Of a stretch of 64,000 nucleotides of DNA, positions 47,576 through 57,300 are shown piece after piece. The notes beneath the pieces were generated by a model, which had not been told where the DNA came from, searched no databases, and saw only the letters and a program-made list of their open reading frames with translations. Source of the stretch: Tetradesmus obliquus (lineage: Eukaryota > Chlorophyta > Chlorophyceae > Sphaeropleales > Scenedesmaceae); assembly GCA_030272155.1 (NCBI GenBank), contig CP126206.1, positions 3,523,001 through 3,587,000 on the forward strand, written 5' to 3'. Both the position numbers and the translations under genes were made by a program. How positions within the stretch are numbered: position 1 is the first letter of the stretch; each line of letters starts with the position of its first letter.

Positions 47576-50564
47576 CAAGTGATGCAGCAGCTGTAGGTGC
47601 ATTGTTATCCAACTGTGTGTCTTCAGTCTCCAGCAATGGCAGTGCCGCCAAGCGCAAGCCACACCGTCCAGTGGAAAACCTGCAGCAGCAGCAGCAGCAA
47701 CATGCAGCTCGGTGTTGCGGCAACAGTCAGCGCCTGGTGTCACCATGGTGTTCTAGGCCTGTCTTTGGCCTCCTCTGCAGCGCTGTTTCCACTGGCAGCG
47801 CTTCATGTCCCAACACTGCAAATCCCTGATTTTGTATCGATTCTGCCGTTTGCCAACAGTTTTGCTGAATCCAGGACCGCTGCTTGTGCCACCACGCACC
47901 TCTGAGAAGGCCCAGGTGGAGCCGGACTGCAGGTGTGCGGAGGTCATCACGCGCAGGCCGCCCAATGCAAAAGAAAGCTCATCTCTAGCCCCAGGCCATG
48001 ACCACGCATGTGCCCCCACCTCGGAAAAGGCCTACGTCACCTGGGCCCGGCTCGGAGCCGGACTGCAGCTGTGCGGGAGATCATCTTGCATGCAGCCTCA
48101 TCTCATGCCTTGGCCTGCTGTGCCTGCTGACATGCTGTGGATTTGTGTTCCTAGCGCACCTCTGAGAAGGCCCAGGTGCTTCCAGACTGCAGGTGAGCCG
48201 AGATCATCACACGCAGGCCGCTCTTGTGCCTGCTCTGCATAGGCACATGCCTGACCACAGCTGCCTTTTCAGCAGCTCTAGCACGCAAGCAACCACGCAC
48301 CTTCATGCGACGACGCACCCAAAGGCTAACTGTATTGATTAGTGCTGTGACGCACCTCTGAGAAGGCCCAGGTGGAGCCGGACTGCAAGTGTGCGGAGAT
48401 CATCACGCGCAGGCCGCTCTATGCAGAAAACAACTGCCCTTTCCAGTCTCTCAATATGCCACCACGCATGTGTACGCACCTCTGAGAAGGCCCAGGTGGA
48501 GCCGGACTGCAGGTGAGCCGAGATCATCACGCGCAGGCCGCTCTTGTAGGTGGGCCAGCTGAACTTGAGGGAAGATGCCAGGTTCTCCACAGACACCTCC
48601 ACGCCTGTTGGAGGAGGAGAACGGGCAAGAAAGGCGGGAAATGACAAGCAGAGGCTTTTGAGCAAAAGAGTCTGCACTGCTGAAATTAAGGCTGGGGCCG
48701 AGTTTGTCCACAGAAACCTCCACGCTTGAGGGAGAAAAGACAGGGGAACCAGGGGGAAAGGCATGTTGCTGCATGAAATGCTGTGTGCTGGTCTTGTGGC
48801 AGGCGGCCAAGTTGTCACTCGACACCACCAAGCCTGCAGGATTCCACTCTGTCGTGCTGTGTGAGACTTTACATGTCACTATCGCACCGGCTGCTGACAG
48901 GCTGCAGTGGCTTGCTGGGCGTCCCGTCCCTCCGCCATTGCGCTGTACTTGAGCTGAACACCTGCACCTGCCGTTTGGTGACATGCATCACTCACCGCCT
49001 GCTGACAGGCTGCAGTAGCTTGCTGGGCGTTTCAGGTCCTCCATCATTGCGCTGTAATTCATGCAGCTGAACACTCACACCTGCCTCCTTTTTTAACACA
49101 AGCAAGCCGTTGTTAACATGACATGCAACGCCGTGAGTGACTCACCGCCTGCTGACAGGCTGCAGAGGCCTGTTGGGCTCGTCAGGTCATCCATCATTGC
49201 GCTGTACTTGATGCAGCTGAACACTCGCAGCTGCCCCGTCTGTAACACCAATGATGCATGACTCACCGCCTGCTGACAGGCTGCATAGGCCAGTGGGGCT
49301 TTTCACGTCCTGCATCATCTCGCTGTACTTGATGCAGCTGAACACTTACACCTGGCTCCTTTTAAAACACAAGCAAGTCGTTAACATATCATGCATCGCC
49401 GTGAGTGACTCACCGCCTGCTGACAGGCTGTAGAGGCCTGTTGGGCTTTTCAAGTCCTCCATCATCCCGCTGTACTTGATGCAAAGCTGAACACTCATAT
49501 CTGCCTCAGCACTGCTTCGTCACCAACATGCATGACTCACCGCCTGCTGACAGGCTGCAGAGGCCTGTGGGGCTCTTCAGGTCGTCAATCATCTCACTGT
49601 ACTTGATGCAGCTGAACACATAGTCACCCTCCTCCCAGCCTACTTCTTGTGCAAGCATGCGGAACAGCTCAACCTGGTAGCCTGCAGGAACAACAGCAGC
49701 ATGTTTCAAAGCATCAGCAGGGAAAGCAGCCTAGCAGAATGTTTGCAGGAGTGTCAGCAAGCAGAGAAGCCGACTTCTTGAGCAAGCATGCGGAACAGCT
49801 CAACCTGGTAGCCTGCAGGAAGACACATATCAAAGAGCAGCATACAAGCATACGCATGGGTCAGGGAACAGCAGTTTGAGAACACCGTTCTAGCGGCTAG
49901 CAGGGCAGCCAATCTGTTGTGCAAGCATGCCGAACAGCTCAACCTGGTAGCCTGCAGGAAGAACAGCAGCAGATTTTCCAAAGTATCAGCAAGGCAAGCA
50001 GCCTTGCAGCATGCAAGAGCACAGCTCCACCTGGCAGCCTGCAGGGACACATTTCATGAGCATCATGAGGGCAGGGATGTGATACAAGGACATGGCTAGG
50101 CTGGGCAGACAGAGTATCAGCAGCAGCAGGCATGCTGCAGGACCAAGTACAAATGGCATGCATGCCAAGCGCAGCAGTGCTAGCTTTGCGCTGCACCCCG
50201 CTACTCCGTATGCTGCTGCAAACGCCTCACCTGTGAATGTGGTGTGGTCATCATCATGCTTGCACATCACCATTGGCAGCCAATCAGACACGCACACGTT
50301 GTATGGCTTTTGGAAGCGAGTGGCTTGCAGGAGAGACCTGCCCTGCTGCTGCAGCGCTTCATCTGTTGTGTTGGCATCCCTGCTGCTGCTGCAGCTTCCA
50401 GAAGGCGGACGAACGACGTCTGAATAGGAAGAGGGCCCAATCATGTAGCTGAATTGGCAGTGTACGCATGCCAGGCAGAACAGCAGCAGCAGCGCCTGCA
50501 CAGCTGCCTGCTGGGTTGCTGACAACCGGCAAACGCTCGACATGGGGACAAAATTACGTTTCAT
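40042..50564 (-). CDS. GLR: Ionotropic glutamate-receptor-like channel, 11 exons, 590 aa (620 with the alternative last exon)
   Basis: Exons: 50564-50231, 49681-49541, 48604-48480, 47520-47409, 45503-45347, 44917-44786, 43983-43856, 43355-43255, 42981-42855, 41734-41389, then 40111-40042 or 39850-39691; both ends keep frame. A hydrophobic signal peptide (QALLLLFCLACVHC) precedes a bacterial-SBP3-like S1 lobe (GYQVELFRMLAQEVGW). Then come M1 (about 203-226), a pore loop (AWSWYSLSRLVHVLSHVGDP) and M3 (SRILMLGYGFLVLVMVSMYT, where YTA recalls the iGluR SYTANLAAF motif). The S2 lobe follows (DLRAGTYDALVLDAPVLEYT), then M4 (LWYILLIAIGLCFVLTLIHN, from about 454) and a cytosolic Pro/Gly-rich tail ending in Lys/Glu. 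There is no N-terminal ANF domain. I do not see the TxxR ligand-binding arginine of S1, so the ligand may not be glutamate. Every intron except the one after exon 1 holds clear partial copies. Confidence 0.85.
40375..41312 (-). repeat. Five downstream copies of channel exon 10 end
   Basis: Copies of the AKTLKAFLGVSTFAYR-encoding end plus CACCTG donor side lie at about 40380-40495, 40570-40690, 40818-40935, 41035-41140 and 41208-41300. The complete exon ends at 41389. Two copies (40380, 40570) are nearly identical over 110 bp. Confidence 0.92.
41830..42310 (-). repeat. Upstream copies of channel exon 10 start (M4 exon)
   Basis: Copies of the WYILLIAIGL-encoding start lie at about 41835-41915 and 42060-42155, with a tiny fragment at 42287-42300. 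The complete exon starts at 41734. Confidence 0.9.
42400..42795 (-). repeat. Downstream copies of channel exon 9 end
   Basis: Copies of the GKMIQLYQVSG end with donor lie at about 42547-42595, 42650-42700 and 42745-42800, with a fragment at 42410-42430. The intron head (plus-strand GTCATTATGT-type) is included in each unit; period about 95-110 bp. Confidence 0.88.
43035..43600 (-). repeat. Upstream copies of channel exon 9 and exon 8 starts
   Basis: The exon 9 start (GALDMLQTIYAKTGG version) is copied at 43035-43105. The exon 8 start (GEPFEAFSLALA and GETFETFSLALA versions) is copied at 43422-43480 and 43532-43590, each directly behind a sense-strand CTG run. Confidence 0.9.
44065..44740 (-). 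repeat. Copies of channel exon 7 start and exon 6 end
   Basis: Exon 7 starts (EADKEAMVADLRAGTYDAL) are copied at 44065-44130, 44215-44278 and 44345-44412. Exon 6 ends (ALKDHHNIEATGHSW) are copied at 44508-44550 and 44663-44725. A start copy of exon 6 also lies at 45050-45116, upstream of the complete exon at 44917. Confidence 0.9.
45206..45252. repeat. CTT microsatellite
   Basis: About 11-12 CTT units inside an intron of the channel gene, flanked by a duplicated CACAACTTCAGATCATC block. It is the only prominent trinucleotide repeat here that is not CAG/CTG. Confidence 0.95.
45504..47133 (-). repeat. Array of 14 truncated copies of the channel pore exon
   Basis: Marker GTGACTCAGCACGTGCACC (plus strand) or close variants recur at about 45561, 45682, 45796, 45908, 46024, 46146, 46268, 46382, 46503, 46624, 46746, 46868, 46983 and 47092, spacing 109-122 bp. 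The genuine exon has it at 45448. Each copy carries a TGCAG-type acceptor and about 58 bp coding WQAWSWYSLSRLVHVLSH or a variant, then departs before the donor. M3 is never included. Confidence 0.95.
47200..47695 (-). repeat. Copies flanking channel exon 4 (M1 exon)
   Basis: An exon-end copy lies downstream at 47205-47290 (ALIEWATPSRQG version) and an exon-start copy upstream at 47636-47686 (FHWTVWLAL version). A roughly 50-bp sense CTG tract (plus 47524-47573) abuts the genuine acceptor. Confidence 0.88.
47895..48840 (-). repeat. Copies flanking channel exon 3
   Basis: Exon-end copies (ISAHLQSGSTWAFSE) lie downstream at about 47900-47955, 48018-48080 (weak), 48160-48215 and 48355-48420. Exon-start copies lie upstream at 48690-48728 (VEVSVDKL version) and 48808-48838 (VVSSDNLA version). 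Confidence 0.85.
48885..50045 (-). repeat. Copies flanking channel exon 2
   Basis: Five exon-end copies (YSEMIDDLKSPTGLCSLSAG region) lie downstream at about 48887-48950, 48991-49060, 49139-49215, 49261-49340 and 49408-49485. Start copies (YQVELFRMLAQEV) lie upstream at 49773-49815 and 49913-49953, with a short one at 50020-50042. Confidence 0.9.
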
Positions 50565-51340
50565 GGCGTTTACAGGTGTAAGTGATTGAGTGTGGAGCTA
50601 GCTATGCCTGCTGGTGCAGCTCAGGTGCAGACAGTCAAGCTTGTGCTGTGCCTGGCTCTTTGTGCTTAGCACGCCCCACACAAACAACCGTGTCTTCACA
50701 AAACGTGAGTGTTAGACTGCTTTAGTGCTCTGCAGCGAGCGACGTCGTGAGAATCTTCACATTCACAGGCACGAGTTTGTGTTTGTGTACAGATGATTTC
50801 TTCGCTGCTTACTACGCCAGAAATGAGCTTTTCAAAAACTTACTCAGCCGGTCACATGATGTGTCGCGTTAACACACATGATCAGGGTCAAACATTGGGG
50901 GCCCCGTGGTCAGCGCCCACCACTCGTGCACCCTCAACACGGCCAGCGGGGCTGTTGCACGACACAAACCAGCTCTCACTTCTTGTAATGACGCAATGCA
51001 CGTTACAACCAGCAGCATGCCACGACAACGTACACACAGCAGCACTCTGCTGCTGCACTCTGCTGTACAGCGCATGTGCAAGCAGCTAGCTTTGCAGCTG
51101 CCTCTGTCGCTACAGTGGCAGCTCCACAGCTGCTGAGCAGCAACTCAACAAGCCTTGATACAGTCGGCCCTCGCCCAGAGCACAACACAAGCGAGCAGGC
51201 CCGCCAGCTGAAACCTAAGCGCTGACAGTGCCTCTGTTCTCTGCCAACCCAAGCAGCCGAACCCACGAATGGCGCTGCAGCCTGAACTCGCCCATGACCA
51301 AAACCCTGCTGAATCACAACCCTCAAAACCCTAAACCACC
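50565..51340. other. Intergenic region between channel gene and eIF3g
   Basis: It contains the channel promoter (near 50565-50800) and the eIF3g 3' UTR (near 51340). The spacer is less repetitive than the introns. No gene seen. Confidence 0.5.
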
Positions 51341-51703
51341 CTAGCTCCGCTCCGCGCGTGGCGCCGCCCATTCCACGTGCAGGATGAGGTTGTCGTAGCC
51401 ATAGCCGTCCAGCGTGCGAATGGCACGCTCTGCATCCTCCCTGCAAACATGAAAGCAGAAAACAAAGCACACAGACGAGCACGTCAGAGGCAGGTGTACA
51501 TACGGCAGATGATGAGCACTGCCAACAGCAGCAGCAGCAGCAGATGGCGCGCTCCGCGTCTTCCTTGCAAGCACAACGTCATTACAGCAGCAGCAGCAGC
51601 AGCAGCGACAGAGGATGAGGAGGATGCACCACATGCAGGATGAGGTTGTCGTAGCCATAGCCGTGCAGCGTGCGCATGGCACGCTCTGCATCCTGCCTGT
51701 GAG

Positions 51704-51752
<49 letters not shown>

Positions 51753-51885
51753 GGATTAGGAGGATGCACCACGCGCAGGTTCATCTGGATGAAGTTGTCG
51801 TAGCCATAGCCGTCGAGCGTGTGAATGGCGCGCTCCGCATCCTCCCTGGTAACATAGATTTTTCAGAGTTTCTTGGCATGCCTGT

Positions 51886-51937
<52 letters not shown>

Positions 51938-54900
51938 TGTGGTGGTAGTTGACGAACACAAGTACAACACATCAGCTGCATGCGCACTACACCTCTGGCC
52001 GCTGCATGTGAAGTGTCAACTTTGTCGCACCTGTGGTGGTAGTTGACGAAGGCGAAGCCGCGGTTCTCTCCCATGGTGCGGTCCACCGCACGCGCACTAC
52101 ACTGTCAACCCTTACTCTCTACACCCCTGGCCGCATGTGAAGTGCGTCACCCAAAGCATGACAGCGCACCTGTGGTGGTTGTTGACACCGCCAACGCAAG
52201 TAGCACACACCGGCAGCACACACACTATTGACCCCAACCCTGGCACTACACCCCTGGCCGCTGCATGTGAAGCACAAAAAGGAATCGCACCTGTGGTGGT
52301 AGTTGACGAACGCGAAGCCGCGGTTCTCTCCCGTGGTGCGGTCCACCGCACGCGCTCTACACTGCGAACCCTTACTCTCGATACCCCTGGCCGCATGTTA
52401 AGTGCGTCACCCGAACCATGACAGCGCACCTGTGGTGGTAGTTGCCATACGCAAGTAGAACACACGGGCAGCACGCACACTGAACCCCAACCCTGGCACT
52501 ACACCCCTGGCCGCTGCATGTGAAGCATCATAACTTTGTCGCACCTGTGGTGGTAGTTGACGAAGGCGAAGCCGCGGTTCTCTCCCGTGGTGCGGTCCAC
52601 CGCCAGGAACACGCGGCTGATGGGGCCAAAGGGCCGGAACAGCTCCTGCATGTTTTAAATTCAAACTTTGAAGTTCAGTAAGTACTTGGATGAGGAACAT
52701 GTTTCTCAACAAGGAACACGCGGCTGATGGGGGCAAAGGGCCTGAACAGCTCCTGCAGGCAGGCAGTTCATGAGAACATGAGGTTCAGTGGGGAGTATAG
52801 TGGGGAACTGTGTTTTATTGGAGGGAATGCCAGGAACACGCGGCTGATGGGGCCAAAGGGCCGGAACAGCTCCTGCATGTTTCAAATTCAAAGTTTGAAG
52901 TTCAGTAAGTACTTGGATGAGGAACATTGTTCTGATTGAAGAACACGCGGCTGATGGGGCCAAAGGGCCGGAACAGCTCCTGCAGGCAGGCAGGCAAGTT
53001 GACACAAGTCATGAGAACATAAGGTTCAGTGGGGAGTTCAGTGGGGAGCTTTGTTTTGTTTGTTTTATTGGACAAAGGAATGCCAGGAACACGCGGCTGA
53101 TGGGGCCAAAGGGCCGGAACAGCTCCTGCATGTTTTAAAATTACGCGGTTCAGAAGGAATTTCGGCGGGAAACTTTGTCAAGATTGGGGAGGACAAGCGC
53201 AGTGGGAATAGCCAGGAACAGGAACATGCGGCTGATGGGGCCAAAGGGCCGGAACAGCTCCTGCAGGCAGTTTGATATTTTGAAGCGTTTTAAAGTTGAA
53301 AATTTAGGAAAGATGTTTGAGTGATGAACAGCTCAGTGGGCACAGAGAGCAAGTAAAAGACACCCACACAGCCGAAAGAGCCGACAGCATCACCCATCTC
53401 TGCCTGATGAGCGTCTGATCATCCCAAGCAGGGCTGCACGATGGTTCCTGCTGACACTCAACTTTGTCATTTTTACAATCGAGGAAAATACTAACCTGCA
53501 GGTCGCCCTCTGTGACGTCCTCAGACAGGTTGGTGACGCGCACGCTGTTCTCATCACGCTGCCGCCGCCCGTCGCCGCCAGCGCCCTCCATGCTTGCGCC
53601 GGGGCCCCTGCAGCAGAAGATAACACACCATAACAGAAGTTAGAAAGCTTATGAAAACCAAACAGTGGTTGGCGACGCGCACGCTGTCCTCGTCACGCTG
53701 CCGCCGCCCGTCGCCGCCAGCGCCCTCCATGCTCGCGCCGCAGCCCCTACAGCAGAAGATAATATTCACATGACAGCGCTCAGAACATGACAGCGCTTAG
53801 CGTATGATAAAAAATAATGAGATTAATATGGTGACGCGCACGCTGTTCTCGTCGCGCTGCCGCCGCCCGTCGCCGCCCGCGCCCTCCATGCTCGCGCCGG
53901 GGCCCCTGCAAGCACGAGAAAGACAGCATAACATATGTTCTTTCAGGCATTTAAGAACTACTTGATAGCTTGAAGGCTGATGGACTCTTTGGAAACTACC
54001 TGCTGCTTGTCACAACCGGTGCGCTGAAGGCAGCCCTGCAGGCTTGGGCCCCGCTGGGCCATCCTCTTCAGGCGGCTTCTCTGCCTCTGCTGCTAAAAGC
54101 TTGCTTAAAATATGCAAAAAAACCTAACTTCAACTCAAAAGCGTACATAAGTAGTACATTTCCTTGTGGTTGAAGCGCTGCTAGTTGTTACAACCGCTCT
54201 TACCTGTTGCGCACGCTTGGTGGCACGTAGCTGCCGGGCTTGGGTGCTGAAGGCAGCCCCGCAGGCTTGGGCCCCGCTGGCCCATCCCCCTCTTCGGGCG
54301 GCTTCTCTGCCTCTGCCAGCAGGCCCTTGGCACGCAGCAGCTCGCGCTCCATGCGCTTTTTGTACAGCACGTCCTTCAAGCTGTTATAACGAGCGTTATA
54401 ACACAGCAGCAGCGGGCGGTGCAGAGATCAGGTGCCGGTGGGCAGCACTGGCGCAACAAACAGAGCTTGACAAGCAAGTTGATGATTTCAAATCGGCCTC
54501 TGCCAGCACTCCCTTGGCACGCAGCAGCTCACGCTCCATGCGCTTTTTGTACAGCACGTCCTTCAAGCTGTTATAACGAGCATTATGACACGGCGGCAGC
54601 GGCAGGTGCCACAGCCGGCAGTGGATTGATGTCAGCTGACGGCACTGGCACGACTAGTACCTGCGCAACCTGGTCTGCACAAGCCTGCGCAGCTGCCACT
54701 GGTGCCAGTGCTGATACATCTCTATACATGTTTGATGTTTGTGAGCAGAGCCACGCGCCTGCCCACAATGGTCTGCTTGTCTGCGCCCTGCAGGGCCACC
54801 TGCATCTCTGGCAGCAAGGTGTGTGTACTACTGCTGCTGGTGCATTCAATTAGATTGTTGACAGTGACATTGCAGCTTGCATGTTGGCATTGAACATCAT

Positions 54901-56896
54901 CGCCACATCCGCCGTCCATCGCAATGGTTGGTGAAATGTTTGTGTGAGAGCCACGCACCTGCCCACGATGGTCTGCTTGTCTGCGCTCTGCAGCGCTGCC
55001 TGCATGTCGGTGAACTTCTTCTCCTGTGCAGTGGCCTTTGCGGGCCTGATGCGCTCAAAGGGAATGTCCTCCACGTGCCGTACTGCAGGCAGTACAAAGT
55101 CACAGCAGGCAGTACACATCAGAAGGCAGTACACAGCAGCATGTCTGTGGACTTCTTCTCCTGTGCAGTGGCCTTGGCCGGCCTGATGCACTCAAAGGGA
55201 ATGTCCTCCACATGCCGTACTGCAGGCAGTGAGATGACAGAGCAGAGTCACATGGCAGTACATAATCACATAGCTACATGACGCGCTGGAAGGGAAGGTC
55301 TATGTGCCGTACTGCACGCGGCAGAATAGCACGCAACCGCACATATCTGCTGTCAGCGCACGGCACAGGACTGCTGCTCGCAACAACACTGTTGCTGGTG
55401 ATCTGCACAGCTGCTTCAGATACAAGCCTGCGGAGCAGCTCTGCTACTGGAAACACTAATACACAATGCTGCTTCTCCTGTGCCACTGCTTTAGCTCTGC
55501 TGCTGCTGCTGCTGCTGCTGCTGCTTGCTGTTGATCAGGTTGATGGTGCTGGCTATGCATGCCCAGCTGCAAGCCATACAATGAGCACCGCCCACCCGCA
55601 CACTGTGCTAGCTATAAACAAGCATTGCACGTTCTAGCAACACTGGCCCACGGAACAGCAGTGCATGACCATCCCCTGCCCAGTGTGCAGTACCCTTCAT
55701 ACTGCTTATATATCCTGCCCCCTTGCACAACAGCTGTGCCTGCCATGATGGCCGCTGCCGCGTGTATCTGTGCTGCCTCTGCTGCTGCTGTCACTGTGCA
55801 TGTGAACATGACGTGAAGAAGAAAACGACATCCAACACCAGCTGCTGACAGCGCAACCAGCACACCGCGTGCAGCTATGAGCACAATATACGAATATGTT
55901 GTACATCTGGCCTCTGCTGCTCCATGCTGTCTCCTTTGCTGAGGCGTTGAGTTGCTGATACACTGCCACAAACAAAGCACTGCTACTGCTGAGCACACAC
56001 CACGGGAACCAAGCACAGCCCACCTGTCACGCTGTCGTCTGCGACCGCTCTGCTAAACAGACAGGTGGCCAACAGATGTGCCACAACTACAGCAGCACAT
56101 AGCTACACGCAGCCTACCTGTCACGCTGTCGTCTGCTGACTCCTTTGCTGAACGCAAAGTACCATTGCCGCACATACAGCGCAAGGACAGAACCACATGC
56201 CTTAGCAGCACAAGGAGACCCACCTGTCACGCTGTCATCTGCTGACTCCTTTGCTGCCAGGCCAAAGCGCTTCCACTGCTTGCGCTCCGCAGTGACCTGC
56301 AGCAGCAGCAGAAGCAGCAGCGGCAGCAGCAACGGTACATTGGTTCGAACTCCGCACACGACAGCAGGCACCTGCGATGCTCCGCCTGCAAGTGCGCTGT
56401 GAGGTGTCGATCATACAAACATGGCTGCTGTCATTTGACGAAGTGCTGCTTCTACCCAAAGAATGCACACAGAATGTGCATTGCAAGCTATGTAACCTTG
56501 CAGCTGTCGCTGAAGAAAACGCCATGCGCTACTGCTGCCAGTGCTGCTACTGCAGTAGCACTGCCCTGGCAGCAGCAGGCAGCAGCTGCGTGCCATGGTG
56601 ACAGCACACACTTCTTCATATAGCCTCTACATATACTTAGACAGCGTGTTACGATGTAAGCAGGCTTGCATGCCCGAATGCCTGAACCTGCTGCTTCAGT
56701 CGCCCACCTTGTAAACCTTCTGCTCTACGTTCACCACCTTGACCTTGGTAACCTTTTTAATGGCTTCTCCCTTATCGTTTTTGTAATACTCTGTTGTGAT
56801 TTTGATGCCGTGCGAGTCCGGGCCCTTCACTGTGGAAGGCGGCAGCGCATCCTCATCATCCAGCGTGTCTCCCCATCTGATCTTTGATTTGATCAT
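51341..56896 (-). CDS. EIF3G: Translation initiation factor eIF3 subunit g, 7 exons, 291 aa
   Basis: Exons 56896-56708, 56296-56224, 55082-54959, 54380-54204, 53607-53496, 52645-52545, 51440-51341; phases close at 291 aa, near the usual eIF3g size. The N-terminus (IRWGDTLDDEDALPP, ITTEYYKNDKGEAIKKVTKV) matches the eIF3g family, which binds other eIF3 subunits. A Lys/Glu helix and a PGSYVPPSVR linker follow. The C-terminal RRM has VRVTNLSEDVTEGDLQELFR, RNP1 RGFAFVNY (about 249-256) and a DGYGYDNLILHVEWAAP end. In 40S-bound eIF3 it promotes scanning and reinitiation. The CCHC zinc knuckle expected before LKDVLYKKR is missing from these exons; either it is lost or a small exon lies in 54381-54958. 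Met 56896 was chosen over an in-frame Met 14 codons upstream. Confidence 0.93.
51535..51860 (-). repeat. Three upstream copies of eIF3g exon 7 start
   Basis: Copies of the EDAERAIRTLDGYGYDNLI start lie at about 51540-51572, 51637-51697 and 51783-51847, separated by sense CTG tracts. The complete exon starts at 51440. Confidence 0.9.
51935..52545 (-). repeat. Downstream copies of eIF3g exon 6 end (RNP1 region)
   Basis: Good copies of the TTGENRGFAFVNYHHR end lie at 52290-52345 and 52030-52090. Short donor-side copies (GTGGTGGTAGTTG on the plus strand) lie at 51938, 52171 and 52430. Intergap sequence (CCCCTGGCCGC) is repeated too. Confidence 0.88.
52705..53270 (-). repeat. Five upstream copies of eIF3g exon 6 start
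   Basis: Copies encoding ELFRPFGPISRVF begin (in sense) at about 52756, 52877, 52985, 53127 and 53266, ahead of the complete exon at 52645. One copy (52756) has APISRV. Spacers between copies also repeat. Confidence 0.93.
53660..56150 (-). repeat. Other exon-fragment copies in eIF3g introns
   Basis: Exon 5 starts: 53668-53755 and 53829-53910. Exon 4 end: 54022-54095; exon 4 start: 54500-54570. Exon 3 end: 54757-54815; exon 3 starts: 55148-55222 and 55276-55318. Exon 2 ends (KESADDSVTG region): 56024-56060 and 56115-56152. All follow the outward polarity. Confidence 0.85.
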
Positions 56897-57300
56897 CTTG
56901 ACTTGTGTATGTATGAGATAGCTGACAGCAACAGGCACTCAAGTTGTCTGGCACAGCAAACTGTGACTACACTCTTGCACGTTGCAGGACGAGCTTCTCT
57001 AAGGGGCTTAAAACCTCGCTTAAGCAACCATCTAGCAGCTCAAAGAAAGCCAAAAGCGGACTGCGTCCAGTTCACTTTCAGCCCTAAACCGGTTACTTGA
57101 ACTCCGAATGAGGAGCAACTGCGTTTGCAAGAGTCTTTCGACGCAAAAGCACCAGATCGGGCTCGATGAACAGGTATCAGACGCCTTCGCCCGATTGTTG
57201 GCCGACATTATCGCCATCAGTTGACTCGACATCTGCTGAGCTTGCAAGGCGCATGCCGCTCTCACATGGCATGATGCCCTGATACGAAACATATTCATTC
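56897..57300. promoter_or_regulatory. Divergent 5' region of eIF3g and the unknown membrane protein gene
   Basis: 404 bp between opposed start codons, without exon-fragment repeats or CAG tracts. It probably holds both promoters. No obvious TATA element. Confidence 0.5.
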
